Below are positions 39,206-50,711 of a stretch of DNA of 64,000 bases, one piece after another. The position numbers and the translations under genes are program-made. The DNA is from Arenicola marina (Eukaryota > Annelida > Polychaeta > Arenicolidae), in assembly GCA_964019135.1 (NCBI GenBank), contig OZ025258.1, forward strand, positions 10,931,961-10,995,960, given 5' to 3'. The notes beneath the pieces are model-generated. The model did not search any database and was not told the DNA's origin. It worked only from the letters and a program-made list of their open reading frames with translations. Every line of letters begins with the position of its first letter. Within the stretch, counting starts at the first letter, position 1.

Positions 39206-40452
39206 TCATGATTGCCGATGCTTCTGTAACGCGGATGTCACGGCTGATTCCAGCAGTTTAAATCGTTCGCTTCCGGACAGTCTGCCAGCGAAGCGTTTCG
39301 TGATGACGACAAGGACGTTTGTGAGGTTTTGCCGTCTCATGAGGTAGCGGACGTGGCGTCCGGCGCCGAAGTCCCCGTCGTCTTGCCAGCCTTCCTGGTT
39401 GTCTGCCAGACGGTAAGCGGCGATGTTGTGCCTGGCGCCGGCCCGCTCAGGGTCCATCAGAAGCCAACGGTATTTCTTGCGGACGTCCTGGAGGGTCTGA
39501 GCCTTGATGATCGAGGCACATGCCTTAGAGCCCAGTGACGTAACAACGTCCCCCACTGTGATTTGTTCCTGTTCCAGATTCTCATCGTCTCTCTCTCTGG
39601 ATGTCAAGGAGAGAATGCTGTTAACGGGGATTGCAGGTAGCTGGTCGTTTTGTTTTCATTATTGATGAACAATCCATCGTTCGTGACCCGGGTCTGGATC
39701 CGGTGAGGGGCGGCGCGATCCCTGGCCGCCTGCGCCCGCTCGCCATATTCACGGCGGCGCTCGAAGATTTCAGCTGGATATTGCGGAGTAATTCTGAGGT
39801 TGTCTCTCCCTTTCGGTAGGTGGGTACGGGAAAATTCTAGAATATACTCGACGTCCTTGTAGGAGAGCAGCTTTGCCACAATTGGCCTTGGGCGTGATTT
39901 GTTGTTGCTGTTGTGAGGCCCCAGTCGGTGGCAACGCTCGAAGTGTGGGGCCCCGTCGTAGCCTTTACTCAGGAGCAGGTCTTTAACTTTTGCTTCACAA
40001 ATCTCTGGGTGACGCCCACTGGTATCCTCAGGCACATTATGGATGAGGATGTTGTTTCTCATCGACCGACATTTCAAGTCGGCATAATCTTCTTTTAGTT
40101 CTTTTATTTGCTTGTCTTGTTTGATGACAAAGCTTTTGAGGAGGGCGATTTCCTTCTTAAGTTCTATTATGTCCTGTTGGTGGGTTGCGATGTGGCCCGC
40201 GTTTTCCCCATGGTCTTTAGCTGCAACCGCTAGTTGTTCCAGGACCCCATCCTTACCGTGGATGTCAGTGGTTTGGATATCCAACTGTGCCGCGATGTAA
40301 TCTAATTTGTCATGAATGACGCTCAGAGAGTCTCTGTTTTCTACTGTATCTAAGATACGCGGAAGTGAGTTTGCTTGGCCTGGGCTCGACAATGGCAAGG
40401 GTTCCATTGCTGCTTTATCGCCCACACCTGCTTCTGTTGGATTCTTATCCAT
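39206..40452 (-). pseudogene. LINE ORF1 protein with C-terminal IMPACT/UPF0029-like domain, one frameshift
   Basis: This is a near full-length L1-like ORF1. The first frame (39604-40452, 282 codons) starts MDKNPTEAGVGDK. It has a coiled coil (IIELKKEIALLKSFVIKQ) and an RRM (NNILIHNVPEDTSG, FERCHRLGPHNSN, RPRPIVAKLLSYKD), then the C-terminal domain (NLRITPQYPAEIFERRREYG). A frameshift near 39640 moves the protein into 39206-39607. There about 105 residues match the UPF0029/IMPACT pattern: ARHNIAAYRL, EGWQDDGDFGAGRHVRYLM, RRQNLTNVLVVITKRFAG and SGSERFKLLESA. In host IMPACT-type proteins these correspond to the HNI-AYR strand, the DDGE loop and the NV-VVV-R-GG-LG-RF segment. The domain order equals that at 2516-3320. 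Confidence 0.82.
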
Positions 40453-40479
40453 TAATATATTTGGTCTTTTGCTTTGCGG

Positions 40480-40955
40480 ATTTCCATATTATCCCCCTCA
40501 TGTAAAAAAACATATTTGCTCAGATTGGTTGCCACATTAAGTGAACATAAAAGGTGGTCGATAAGAGATTTGCTCCCCGTGACTTTACTTTTAAAAGTAT
40601 AATCAACGGTGGACAGAGGATGCGCGTAGGACAAACAAAACCACTTGTCTCTATATAATCATTCAGGGCTTTGGTGTGCAGTGATTTCGACCTGCTGAAA
40701 TCAGTGTTAAAATCGCCAGTGACAAGCGTATGCTGACAATTGATATCTTCCCTTATTCTGCTTATGTCAAAAAGAATTTCGTTGAATTCATTGACGTTCG
40801 CAACGTCAGATTCAGTGTCACAAGGCATATTATATACGCAACATACGATGGATTTGAAAGAAAGACTCAGCCTCGTAGTCTGTATTCGCGTTATTCACGG
40901 AATCGCCATATTGACGCCAAAACGGCGTGCCTGCAAACACAAACTACGTGACTCG
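40480..40955 (-). pseudogene. LINE endonuclease fragment, different family
   Basis: The minus strand encodes the second half of an AP-type endonuclease in two frames. One has MPCDTESDVANVNEFNEIL, LVTGDFNTDFSRSKSLHT and ALNDYIETSGFVC. The other has VDYTFKSKVTGSKSLIDHLL. The catalytic TGDFN and IDH motifs are visible. It differs from the endonucleases at 1-1104 and 35831-36640 (PCDTESD in place of RPPCD). It directly adjoins the ORF1 at 40452 and lies on its 5' side, so it comes from a separate insertion. Confidence 0.7.
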
Positions 40956-43875
40956 TTCAACGCGTGAAATCTAATGGAATACACTGCTGCGGGTTCGCTG
41001 CGAAATGCTCCCGGGTGTTTTCAGTTATAAAATTACCGATTTCAGGCAGAAGAAAAGGGTGTGTGTGTTCTGGAGCAAGTACATGTGAAAAATTTGGATC
41101 TGTTGAAGCGAGTAAATTTGGAAAATGGGGGGCATTTCCCGCAGCATGCAACAAGGATCAGTTCCCATGGAAGCCCCCTATATTTTTTAACTGGCTTTTC
41201 ACGTTAGCTGGGATCATTGTGCCGTAGGCAGATACCGTTCATCTTCTTTGGCTTTCTTTCTTTCTCTATAAACCTTTTGAATCTCAGCCCTAGATTTTTG
41301 CATCTTGCATCTGTAAGCAGATATGAAGCTTGGGGAAAGAGCAGGTTGTAGCAGAGAAAAGTAGAAAAGTAAAGTGTAACGATTTGGAGAAGGAGAGAGT
41401 TATTATACACTGTCCAGACATAAATACCACTAGAATGGTCTGACGAAAGGACTATAGGTCGATAAGGGTGCATACTTTTTGAAATAATGTACGTTACCAT
41501 TGAAGTAATGTACGTTACCAATGTGAACGTACATTACTTCATGTGTACAGGCTAGCAATGCAGCAATTCCAGGCAATTGTCACATCATGCTTAAACAGGA
41601 ACAAAGCTATTGCCACGATTATAACACACAGGGCTACACAATTATCAACGTTGCATTCTCGGATTGACGGAGAATGAGAATAATTTCTTGCCGATCCGTG
41701 AACACTCGCCTTTTCGTGGATGAAAGAGGATTTTGATATCAATTCCGCTTCTACGTCGCAGACGACACAACAGACGGCACCTCACGCGACGCGCGAGACA
41801 AAAATGATGAAATCAGCCATTTTAACTGGCCCCATCCTCTAGTATACCGTCCAGGCAGTAACGTACATTACAATCACGTACATTTCCACAGACGTTTTTC
41901 TCTGATTTTCTTTGGAACTAACGTCGTATTTGTCCGTTAACAATTGCTAACATCACGTGTCCTGTCTCGTACACACGAAGCTGAAGGCCGGGGATCCCCA
42001 ACATGGGTCATATTTAACAACATATTACATCGAAAGATAAAAGATGAACACTTTTGTACAAGTAACACAGCGTACGCGCGGACACTCTTTTTAGACAGAT
42101 GGCGCAGGAACAACTTCCTATGCGAGGTGGACGAACAACTTAAAGTTGCCAATTTGGCGTCGGTAAAACCATATGACCCCCCCATGAAGGGGAAAGAACC
42201 CCTCCCCTTATCTGATTGACGAATTGATCCCTGTGAAACTGCACCAGTTAAAAGCAACACATGTGGTCACGTACATTACATCCTTAATCATACTAAACGT
42301 GAAACAAATTTGCCAGCGTCGTAGAAAATCACGAGGACTTCATCCGAAAGAAACATACCTGTTCAAAGCAATCAATTGCATTCTTACAAGTTGCTCGGCA
42401 TTTTTCACTCTGATGCGCTAAGCCAAATGACAAGGTTATGCTATTTTTTATAGGCTATGCCGTCAGATTTACTAAACTTAATTATCGGCGACATGGCTTG
42501 TCATGGGTTTTAAGGTATAGAACAGTGATCTCTAAAACCGGTGAAATTACATAGCTAATTTACATAACTGTATATGTATTATTGTGAAACTATACATGCC
42601 TTTTATTATTATTTGTTGGATGTAACATGTGCTGGGTTGGGCCGGCGACATCAGCCTAACGTACATTACAATCCGACACTTTCGGAGCATCCTATCTCGA
42701 GAATAGAATCGAGAACGCTGAATTAGCCAGTGTTTCTCGAGGACGTTACCGTACTCTACCTAAACAGTACATTAGATTATTAAGTCCCCCCTCTGTTTGC
42801 AGCACAGAACCCGGCGACCTTGATTGGGCACTTTTATTGAGAACGCGTGACGTCAGCGTTGTTAAATCCCGTGTTGACATATTTTGCTCCCTATTGTAAT
42901 GATCGGAGCATGGGGAGATATTATGCTGGGCATATGGAATTTTGCTCACATATTTCCTTTCCCGAAGGGACCAATGTGGCCATAATTCTACCCCCCCCCC
43001 CTTTGTGCCACTCACCAGGGCCACGCATCATATGCACTAGCCGTTCGCGCCCAAACTTGCAGGTATAGCCTCGTTCTCGCATGGGAATTCCCAAGATGTG
43101 CATAAGGCCAATGGCCAGCGTTATCCGTGGCGCTCAAACCGACCGCGGTGGGTTCCATTTCATAATTATGCCAAACTGTCGCTTCGATTTTGCTGAATTT
43201 TAAGCATGTAATAACGATTGTTATAAAGGATCAACATGTCAAATAGAAAAGAAATTGAATGAGCAGTTGTCTCTTTGCCTAAGCCTAGATCTATGCCTAT
43301 GCAAACATATTTGAGACACTAGGCCCTATTACGCTGCAAAAACAGCGCTTCGACCAGCGATTCCAACTATAAGGCAAAAAATATCGCTTCGATTATGTTG
43401 AGTTTTTAGCATTGTGCAATAAAATTTACAGTTGCTGTTTTCTTTCCTATACACCCGCCTGTACAACTATGTTGCTTACGTTGGTTTAGTCGCCCGTGGC
43501 CAAGGTTGCTCTTCTGCTGTACTCGAATTAAACTCGGCCTCTTTTTAGTTGAAAACGTTCTCAAACGAAGAGAATTAATGCCACAAATGCACAAATAAAA
43601 GTTTTGTATTTTTATTTGGCTAGGCTGATAATGGCAAGTGCAAATGATATCTCAGGTGAGCCAGTAACCAAGCCCCGAAATTTTGCCGTCAAATCTGCCA
43701 GGAATGGCTGGGTCCAGGCGACAACTCCTTAATAGTTCTACATCTCTCGATGCTATAACTAGTTAACATGGATTAAATCGGCAAAGGTAAGTAGAATAAA
43801 CTTTTAAAGCGCACAAAAATGCATACCTGCATGTCACGTAAGTTAATCTTTAATAGTGTTTTGAAACCGGCTGTG
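40956..43875. other. Non-coding, with recurrent ACGTACATTAC motif
   Basis: No gene was recognised. ACGTACATTAC or its reverse complement appears near 41490, 41507, 41530, 41868, 42271 and 42660. A C-run lies at 42991-43000. Confidence 0.4.
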
Positions 43876-43879
43876 GAGC

Positions 43880-43945
43880 TCCCCCCCCGCCCCCCGCGGT
43901 CGTATTTAGGATGCAGGTTGTACCTAAATACGACCGGGGAGGGGG
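43880..43945. repeat. Short fold-back with G/C runs
   Basis: CCCCCGCGGTCGTATTTAGG pairs with CCTAAATACGACCGGGGAGG across a loop of about 14 bases. It continues into a G-run at about 43937-43960. Confidence 0.7.
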
Positions 43946-43959
43946 CGGGGGGGGGGGGG

Positions 43960-45195
43960 GTCCACATCATGATCGCGCGATTACGTTATAAACAAAATAT
44001 TTTTACTAGATCTAGATCTACCCTAGCTATGACATCCAAGACACCACCAGGGTGAAGTTTGCTTTGTGGGGGTTTTGATGTCAGAGCTAGATCCACCCCT
44101 ATATCATATAGCCTATACTATACTATAGCCTAGAGGGTCATGTTTTATCTAAGATTGATAAACGAATAATGAATTTGCTTTCTATGTCCATCGATTTTTT
44201 TGTAATCATTTGTTAGAAGCAGCTGCATTGTCTAGGTAAACCATTGCAATTATCAAACATGTATCAGTATTTAATTTTGTCATCATTTGTCCTTGGGATT
44301 CCGCGAGAGGGCCGTAGTCCGGTGACCGTAGACTTTTCTGACTTTTCTCAAAATTGACGTCCTGGAAGGCGCCTGAGCATGTCTTTATCTGGCTGAAATA
44401 CCGGCTCAAATATGTATGTTTGTGTCCACGAAGTCCGCTTATATATCTCCGGACGAGATTCTTCATTTTCACTACGTTCAGTAGGCCCGGTCTTGAGACG
44501 TGAACACAGCACTGTTGCATGGATTCCTACGTGACGCCATGCTGAACTGGCATCAAATTTTGACTCAAACTTGTGACGTCATAGCACACTCATCTCATCT
44601 CATCCGATTTTTGTAGCTAATGCCTAGCCTCTTACGAAAATGACCCACTCTGACTGTTCACGCACTTTAAGCGAGTCTATGTAACTACCTGAGTAACAAA
44701 ATATATACATTGACTAAATGAGCAAAACTTACGTTTCCAGACGGAGATAAACTTGGTAGCCTGGCGTAATGCTAGGCGAGTTTACGTAGCACGTGGACGA
44801 TATATTTACAAAACCTCTATTGTAGATATACAGTGAAAGCCCGCTTTAAGTACCCCGGTAATGTGACCACCCCGCCATTAAGAACACTTTTTCTCGTGGG
44901 GATTCGATCGGTTGTCGTAATGACTGTGCAGCCCTATTCAGGGCCCGTGTTCACAAACATTCCCAAGTAAATTCTTGAGTAAATTTGCTCAAGAAATTAC
45001 TCTAGAATTTACTCAGGCAAAATAACCATTTCTCAAAGATTCCGGAGTAAAAAATAGGGACAGATTAGAGCAAAATATAAGGACAACTTTTGGGTGTCTA
45101 GAGTAATTTCTTTATGAAGTAACGTCAGCCTTTGTGCATGAGGACTGACCATCTATATTCTGTCTAACCGTAGATAAAATCGTAGTATCTATGGT
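43960..45195. other. Non-coding, diverged repeats
   Basis: No gene was recognised. At 44945-45110 related copies of GTAAATTCTTGAGTAAATTTG and its complement alternate, suggesting a small non-autonomous element without clear ends. Confidence 0.35.
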
Positions 45196-45339
45196 TTAAC
45201 GCCTTTGTCGTAACCGCGAGGATTTGTATTTTGGCCTACAGCTCGTTTTATAGGAACAAGACCACCTGCTTGAAGTGTTCAGACAAGAAAGATACCATAT
45301 CAGTAACAAAGCTGATGGCTTGATGCAAATTTCTTTGTT

Positions 45340-45780
45340 ATAGGGCTGTACAGTTCTCGCGGGTTCTATATCCGGTTTAGGTCTTTTGGGGACCAACAAA
45401 AAAACACGTGCTCTTAGAACTAGTGCGCATCACGCTGGTGCCTTGCTGCAACTGCGTGACTCGCACTCATTGTAGTCAACGTTTTAGTGTTGGGAACAGG
45501 CAGACTGCGCGGTTTGTGCGTGAAAAATCGAGTGGTTGTGAAGCTATTTTTTGTTTGCTTTGGTCCAGGCATGGCTAACTATAAAATCATAATATAATTA
45601 AAGATAAGACATTTATCTCTCCATAATGCATGTGGTCCGTTCGATGAGACTGTTAGAAGCGTTGAATTTTGAGCCAAATCATCGATGTTTACAGTTCTAC
45701 GACAAACGGAGCACCATTGTCCTCACCTGCTCAGTCCATATAAGGAGCGTTGTTACGTAACCATAGATACCGCGCGCGTG
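45340..45780 (+). repeat. Dispersed repeat, copy 1
   Basis: Diverged but collinear with 57385-57785: shared AGGGCTGTACAGTTCTCG-like start, GGTGCCTTG, CATTGTAGTCAAC, GTCCGTTCGAT, and ATAAGGAGCGTT followed by AACCATAGATAC. A shorter relative lies at about 59690-59770. No coding content was seen. Confidence 0.6.
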
Positions 45781-46690
45781 AGGTATCGCACACATAAAAC
45801 GAGATTCACTTGCATGCCCTATGGGCGGACGGCTGACATCCGCCCACTCGGGCCGGTGTCTATCTGTCGACATGCGACACTGACACTGAGTTACTGGACC
45901 CCCTTAGATTAGCGGCCCCACTGACCACACAGCTAGGCGGGGGTCTTGGTGACAACTTGGTGCCAAATTATCTATTCGATATTAATATATATTTTTGAAA
46001 AAAAAGTTACGGCCTGGCAGCCTTTGAAGAAAACTTGGCGGGATGACTGGGTCGATGTGGTGAGGGGATGGCGATGACAAACTATTACATGTTCTATTGG
46101 TTTATTATTCCTACATACAGAGATATCTTGTATCGAGTTATTAGCCCGGGGGGGCGGGGGTGGTGGGGGACTACATATAGTTAGGTATACACACATATGT
46201 GCCGCCCGAATGACCCCCTTTTTCGCCAGTTTTCTCTCTGTCCTCGGAGCAGAAACCTATATTTTCTCCCACTATGCTCATCGGCATGAGACTGAAAGAC
46301 ATGGCTCCATATTTGCCTCGCAATTTACCTTGATTTCCACGCCCGGATATAAATCACTACCCCTTCCCCTATCTACGTTAATTCACTGATAGGGCCTACT
46401 TTGGATGCCATGTTTTCACCGAAATATATTCTCTCTATTATGTCCACAAAATCGCGTCATTTTCTCTCACTTTCCATATGTTCTGTATGGTATGGTATAT
46501 ACTTCATGTAAATACAGTTACTGCTTCAACGTTTGCAGATACTACGTCAACAAATTACTTCTTAGTACTTAAAACTTCATCGGAAATTATTTCGTAGACC
46601 ACCTGTTCTTGCCTGCAGTGGACCTCCCGGTCGTAAGATTGTCCAAAGTGTGTCTTTTCCAAATTCTGAAGTGTATGTGTGTGTACAGGT

Positions 46691-46824
46691 ACAGCCCCCA
46701 TGCACACCGACCGTGACCTGACCCTGCCCAGAGTGCCCGCCGTGCTGGAGGGACTGACCTCATACAAGAACTATCATGGCGTCCTTGTGCGAAGGGGGAG
46801 ACATCTTCATTAACAACGCCAAGT
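46691..46824 (+). other. Exon-like segment of uncertain status
   Basis: GC-rich DNA sits between an acceptor-like TGTGTGTGTACAG and a donor-like AAGTGAGT in AT-rich surroundings. One frame reads MHTDRDLTLPRVPAVLEGL then TSYKNYHG before a stop; another frame is open to the donor. No family was recognised. It may be a decayed or terminal host exon. Confidence 0.25.
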
Positions 46825-47362
46825 GAGTCAAAACACACATTAAATCATAATGAATAAGTTAATAACGATTGTGGCTTATATACAGTCGATGGTTGGATTT
46901 GTTCTCAGTGTACATTCTTGGGTTACTTGACATTGGACATTGGATATCAATAAGTTATATGGCGACATACGTTCCAGAAACTATGCATCTTCAATATTTG
47001 TCAATGTTGGTGACAAGGCAAAACAATGTCAACTCCTATTATGCTGTGTTTACTCGATTTCTTTTCTCCAGTTATAACGCCTAAATAGTGGGTTGGGGGG
47101 GGGGGGGGGAGGGGGGTAATATTTTTTTCGTATCTATCTGGCTAATCTTTGGGAGGAAACACCGCATAGAGGCATCTCACGTGCTTTCATTGCGAGATTA
47201 TGATTGTCCATTTCAACGATTTTTCCATATCGAAGCTGACATATCCCTGCAAATAGCGCTCTTAATATTATTCAATGCTCCCAGGTAGACCAGAGCCTAG
47301 TTTTGCTACTGTCTTGAATGCAGTGTTACTGATTTCATGCATTGAGAATCGTTATTAATCGT

Positions 47363-47566
47363 CAGGGGCGGATCTAGAGGGGGTACGGGGGTTGCAACCC
47401 CCCCCCCCCCCTTGGGAACCTGAACATACACTGTTAAAGTCGGCTTTTCCGAGCACCCCTCCTCCCCACGGTCGCAAGTTTTTCAGAGAGCACACTCCAC
47501 ACCCCCCGTCGGAAGTTTTCAGAGAGCACCCCCCCCCCCCTTGGCAAATTCCTGGATCCGCCCCTG
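47363..47566. mobile_element. MITE with CAGGGGCGGATC terminal inverted repeats
   Basis: The left end CAGGGGCGGATCTAG and the right end CTGGATCCGCCCCTG form an imperfect inverted pair around 204 bp. Inside, CGCAAGTTTTTCAGAGAGCA and CGGAAGTTTTCAGAGAGCAC are tandem. There is no coding region, and no convincing flanking duplication was seen. Confidence 0.7.
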
Positions 47567-47737
47567 TGGTGACTTGTTTTCTTGTAACTTTGAGTTACAT
47601 GGGTGGCGAGTGAAGTGAGAGTCGCCGTGGGGTGCCTATAAAAGTGGCGTTCTCTCAGGTTATCAGATGAGGCACGGTAGCCGTGGGGTCAACTACTTTG
47701 GTGGCTTCTTGGCTTAATGCGGCGTCAGGTTTGTCGG

Positions 47738-48045
47738 TGATGCTCGTTGGCTTGATGCCGCGTCAGTGATGTACGTTGGCTTGTTGCCGCGTCAGTGATA
47801 TGCGTTGGCTTGTTGCCGCGTCAGTGATATGCGTTGGCTTGTTGCCGCGTCAGTGATATGCGTTGGCTTGTTGCCGCGTCAGTGATATGCGTTGGCTTGT
47901 TGCCGCGTCAGTGATATGCGTTGGCTTGTTGCCGCGTCAGTGATATGCGTTGGCTGGACGCCGCGTCAGTGTTACGCGTTAGCTTGCTGCCATGTCAGTG
48001 ATAACCGTTGGCTTAGTGCCGCGTCAGTGAAGCATGTTGGCTTGC
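47738..48045. repeat. 29-bp minisatellite
   Basis: The unit is GATATGCGTTGGCTTGTTGC followed by CGCGTCAGT. Several exact copies occur at 47785-47945 with diverged copies on both edges, about ten in total. The period is not a multiple of three. Confidence 0.88.
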
Positions 48046-48049
48046 TGGA

Positions 48050-50711
48050 ACCCGATCTTTGCTGTCTCTACAAGACTCGTCCGAGGTAGAATCTGCATAT
48101 GTGATGTTATAAGCGTGGAACTTTGAACTGTACCCACTTGTAATCTAATCTCGTTGTATACGTTTGAATATTAAATTCATAAAATCTTCCAGTTTGTAAG
48201 TCTGATAATACCACCTAGACTCAACGTGATATTCTTATGCAAGTAATTGACAAAAAAGTTCAATTTTACATAATTTTATAAAATAAGGGCGATCTGGCTG
48301 CTAATTTTAATATTAATGCAGTAAATTATATTTATATGTTATTTAAGTTATAATAAATGTATTTTACATTATATGTATGAGATTTTATATAGCATTAATA
48401 TTATATTTATATTAATATAAAAAATTAACACATATAGTAAATATATTGCAATTGCAAACTAGGAAGACTCCATAGTCCAATGTTGTAGCAGTTCTTGTGA
48501 GGAAGCATTGTTCCACCACTCGTGTGCTGTGCCACGTGTCCGCAAGGGACTGGTACTGTTCGCCACAATGCCACACTTCCCATATACTGCATATACTGCT
48601 CCTGCCAGCTGCACAAGGGGCAAGCCAATAGGAATCTGATACGGTGTGCGCGAGAAGAAGAATGCTTAGCATTCTAGAAGTTTCACCCTCGAGGTCTCAT
48701 TCCTAGCAATAGATTTCTGGCACAGAAGACATCCCAAATATCTAATTGCATCTAACTTACTACTTGCCAGTAAGTAATACCTAATAAATAAATAAAATAT
48801 GTTGCATTCTTTACAATATGAATAAAAAAATTATAATACATAATAAATACTGTTTTTGACGACTTAATTATTATAATACAAAGACATTAATATTGATTTG
48901 ATTTCATTTATTTTAGTTTTACGTTAATCTAACAGACACCGGTGGAGGATTACCAGAACGGCTCAAACACTGGTTAACCTAGGAACGGGTGGCTAATCTA
49001 AAGGGCGGCAAAGGCTGCAACATTGGATTGGATCTGGTAAACTAGTTTCACAACGACTTTAAATGTTTGTAAATTATAAAATGATAAAACAAAGCAATCA
49101 ACCGCAAATCAACCGCTGCAGCAAGGGCGCAGGCGTCCAACACAAAATGTTTCACTCTCCTTTTGCCAGTAGCTTAGAGGTAAAAGTGGATCAATACAAG
49201 TCTTCGTCTCGTGCATTTGAGGCAGCGACGTCAATTGGCTTGTAGAAAAACTGCGACCCGAAGGCCTGTCTGCTTACGAACCAAATAGGGAACACAAAGC
49301 GTTTTCCGAGTTAACCAGGGACAAAGACAGCAGGAAACCCAAAGCTCTAGGTTTCCGATCGTCTGCAATGTCAAAAGAATATGACTTGTGGAATCGAGAC
49401 GTTTAGCCAACGCAGTAGTGATCGGTGGCAATTTTTGATCAACAATAGCCAGCATATGGTCTTTTCTTGTATGCATCTTGTCTTTGTGCAGCGATATTTA
49501 ATGTCATCGTCGCTAATAGGGCTGCGCAGTCACTAAGGGATCTGAACGAGACCTCACGAGACGATGCCTAGCTTCAACGTGCCTGTACGTGCTGCCTACC
49601 TTCCGGTTGCGGTTGTCTCATGAATGACTGTCAGGTGAGCTAACGTGCTGCGCGGGGTTTTCCATGCCGTATGACGTAATAATTATCATGCATCGCATGT
49701 CTGCGCGCGGAATCTATGGTTACGTAACAACGTCCTTACAGGCAAAACAAGACTCCGAAGAGGCAATATAACTACGCATTAATTCCCGTTAATAACCTCT
49801 CTAATTAAGTCTCTCCTTCAGTCGCTCAATTCAGTCCTATACAATTGAAGCCAGGTAAAGTGCCTGATATCCGTCATGTGGTTTTTCACACCCCAATTAT
49901 GACAGGCCAAACCGCTAGTGCGTTCACCGCGACTGTAAGTATACTGCTCTTGTGTGTGTAGTCGCTGAACCCTTTCCGGTTGTTGGTATATGGCTCTATT
50001 TCTGTAAATACAGACGATATGAACAGCTTCGGTCTGGATGCTGGCTGTAAAGAATGTCTATTGACGTCCGTTTCATAACGCCGTCATGACAATGGCGGTA
50101 TAACAATATTAGAAAGAAACTCGTTACACATTACTCATTTGATATAGGTGAAAGAAAATAGGAAGACATGCCCTTTTCCCATTACCCATTTGAAACAAGT
50201 AAAGACAAATGAGCAAACATGTACCCTTTGCTGTATCGCATTTGCAATGAAAAATGAATGGCACGGACTGCGCCAGTCAACACACTCAAATTTCGTTTTG
50301 CAATGGGAAATGGGTGAAGGAAAGATGTGAAGGAAAGAGAAGCCCATTACCCATTCGATATAGGCGAGAGGAAATGGGTCAGCATGTTGCCTTTTCTATT
50401 TCCCATTTGCGATGGAAAATGAATGGCAGGTACATACACGGACCGACTACAATTATTTATTGAGATGCTGAGCTGACAGCTGGAAAAGCGCACAGGGTCG
50501 CGAGTCAGCCAGTGACGACGGGGCGGTAAGACGAGAGGACGAGGACAAGGGGGGCAAATTAATTAAAAATGCACAAGGGCGGAACGAGGACAATGGGAAC
50601 GGAGGACGAGGGGACGCGTCGACGAGGATGCAGAAGTCGAATTGTGGGGTGATGTAAGCGGTGGTTTATCTCATCTTAATTGTAGCGGCGCAGCCGTAAA
50701 CCCCGTCCCAT
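48050..50711. other. Non-coding, partly AT-rich
   Basis: No gene was recognised. 48240-48440 and 48750-48920 are very AT-rich. Around 50135-50420 the motif CCCATTACCCATTTGA/GAAATGGGT occurs several times in both orientations, a small irregular repeat cluster. Confidence 0.35.

Noticed and set aside
48412-48672. Possible RING-finger exon on the minus strand (VPVPCGHVAQH)
   Set aside because: Only one short PCGHV-like match. The expected Cys/His spacing around it is absent, and there are stops and no splice support.
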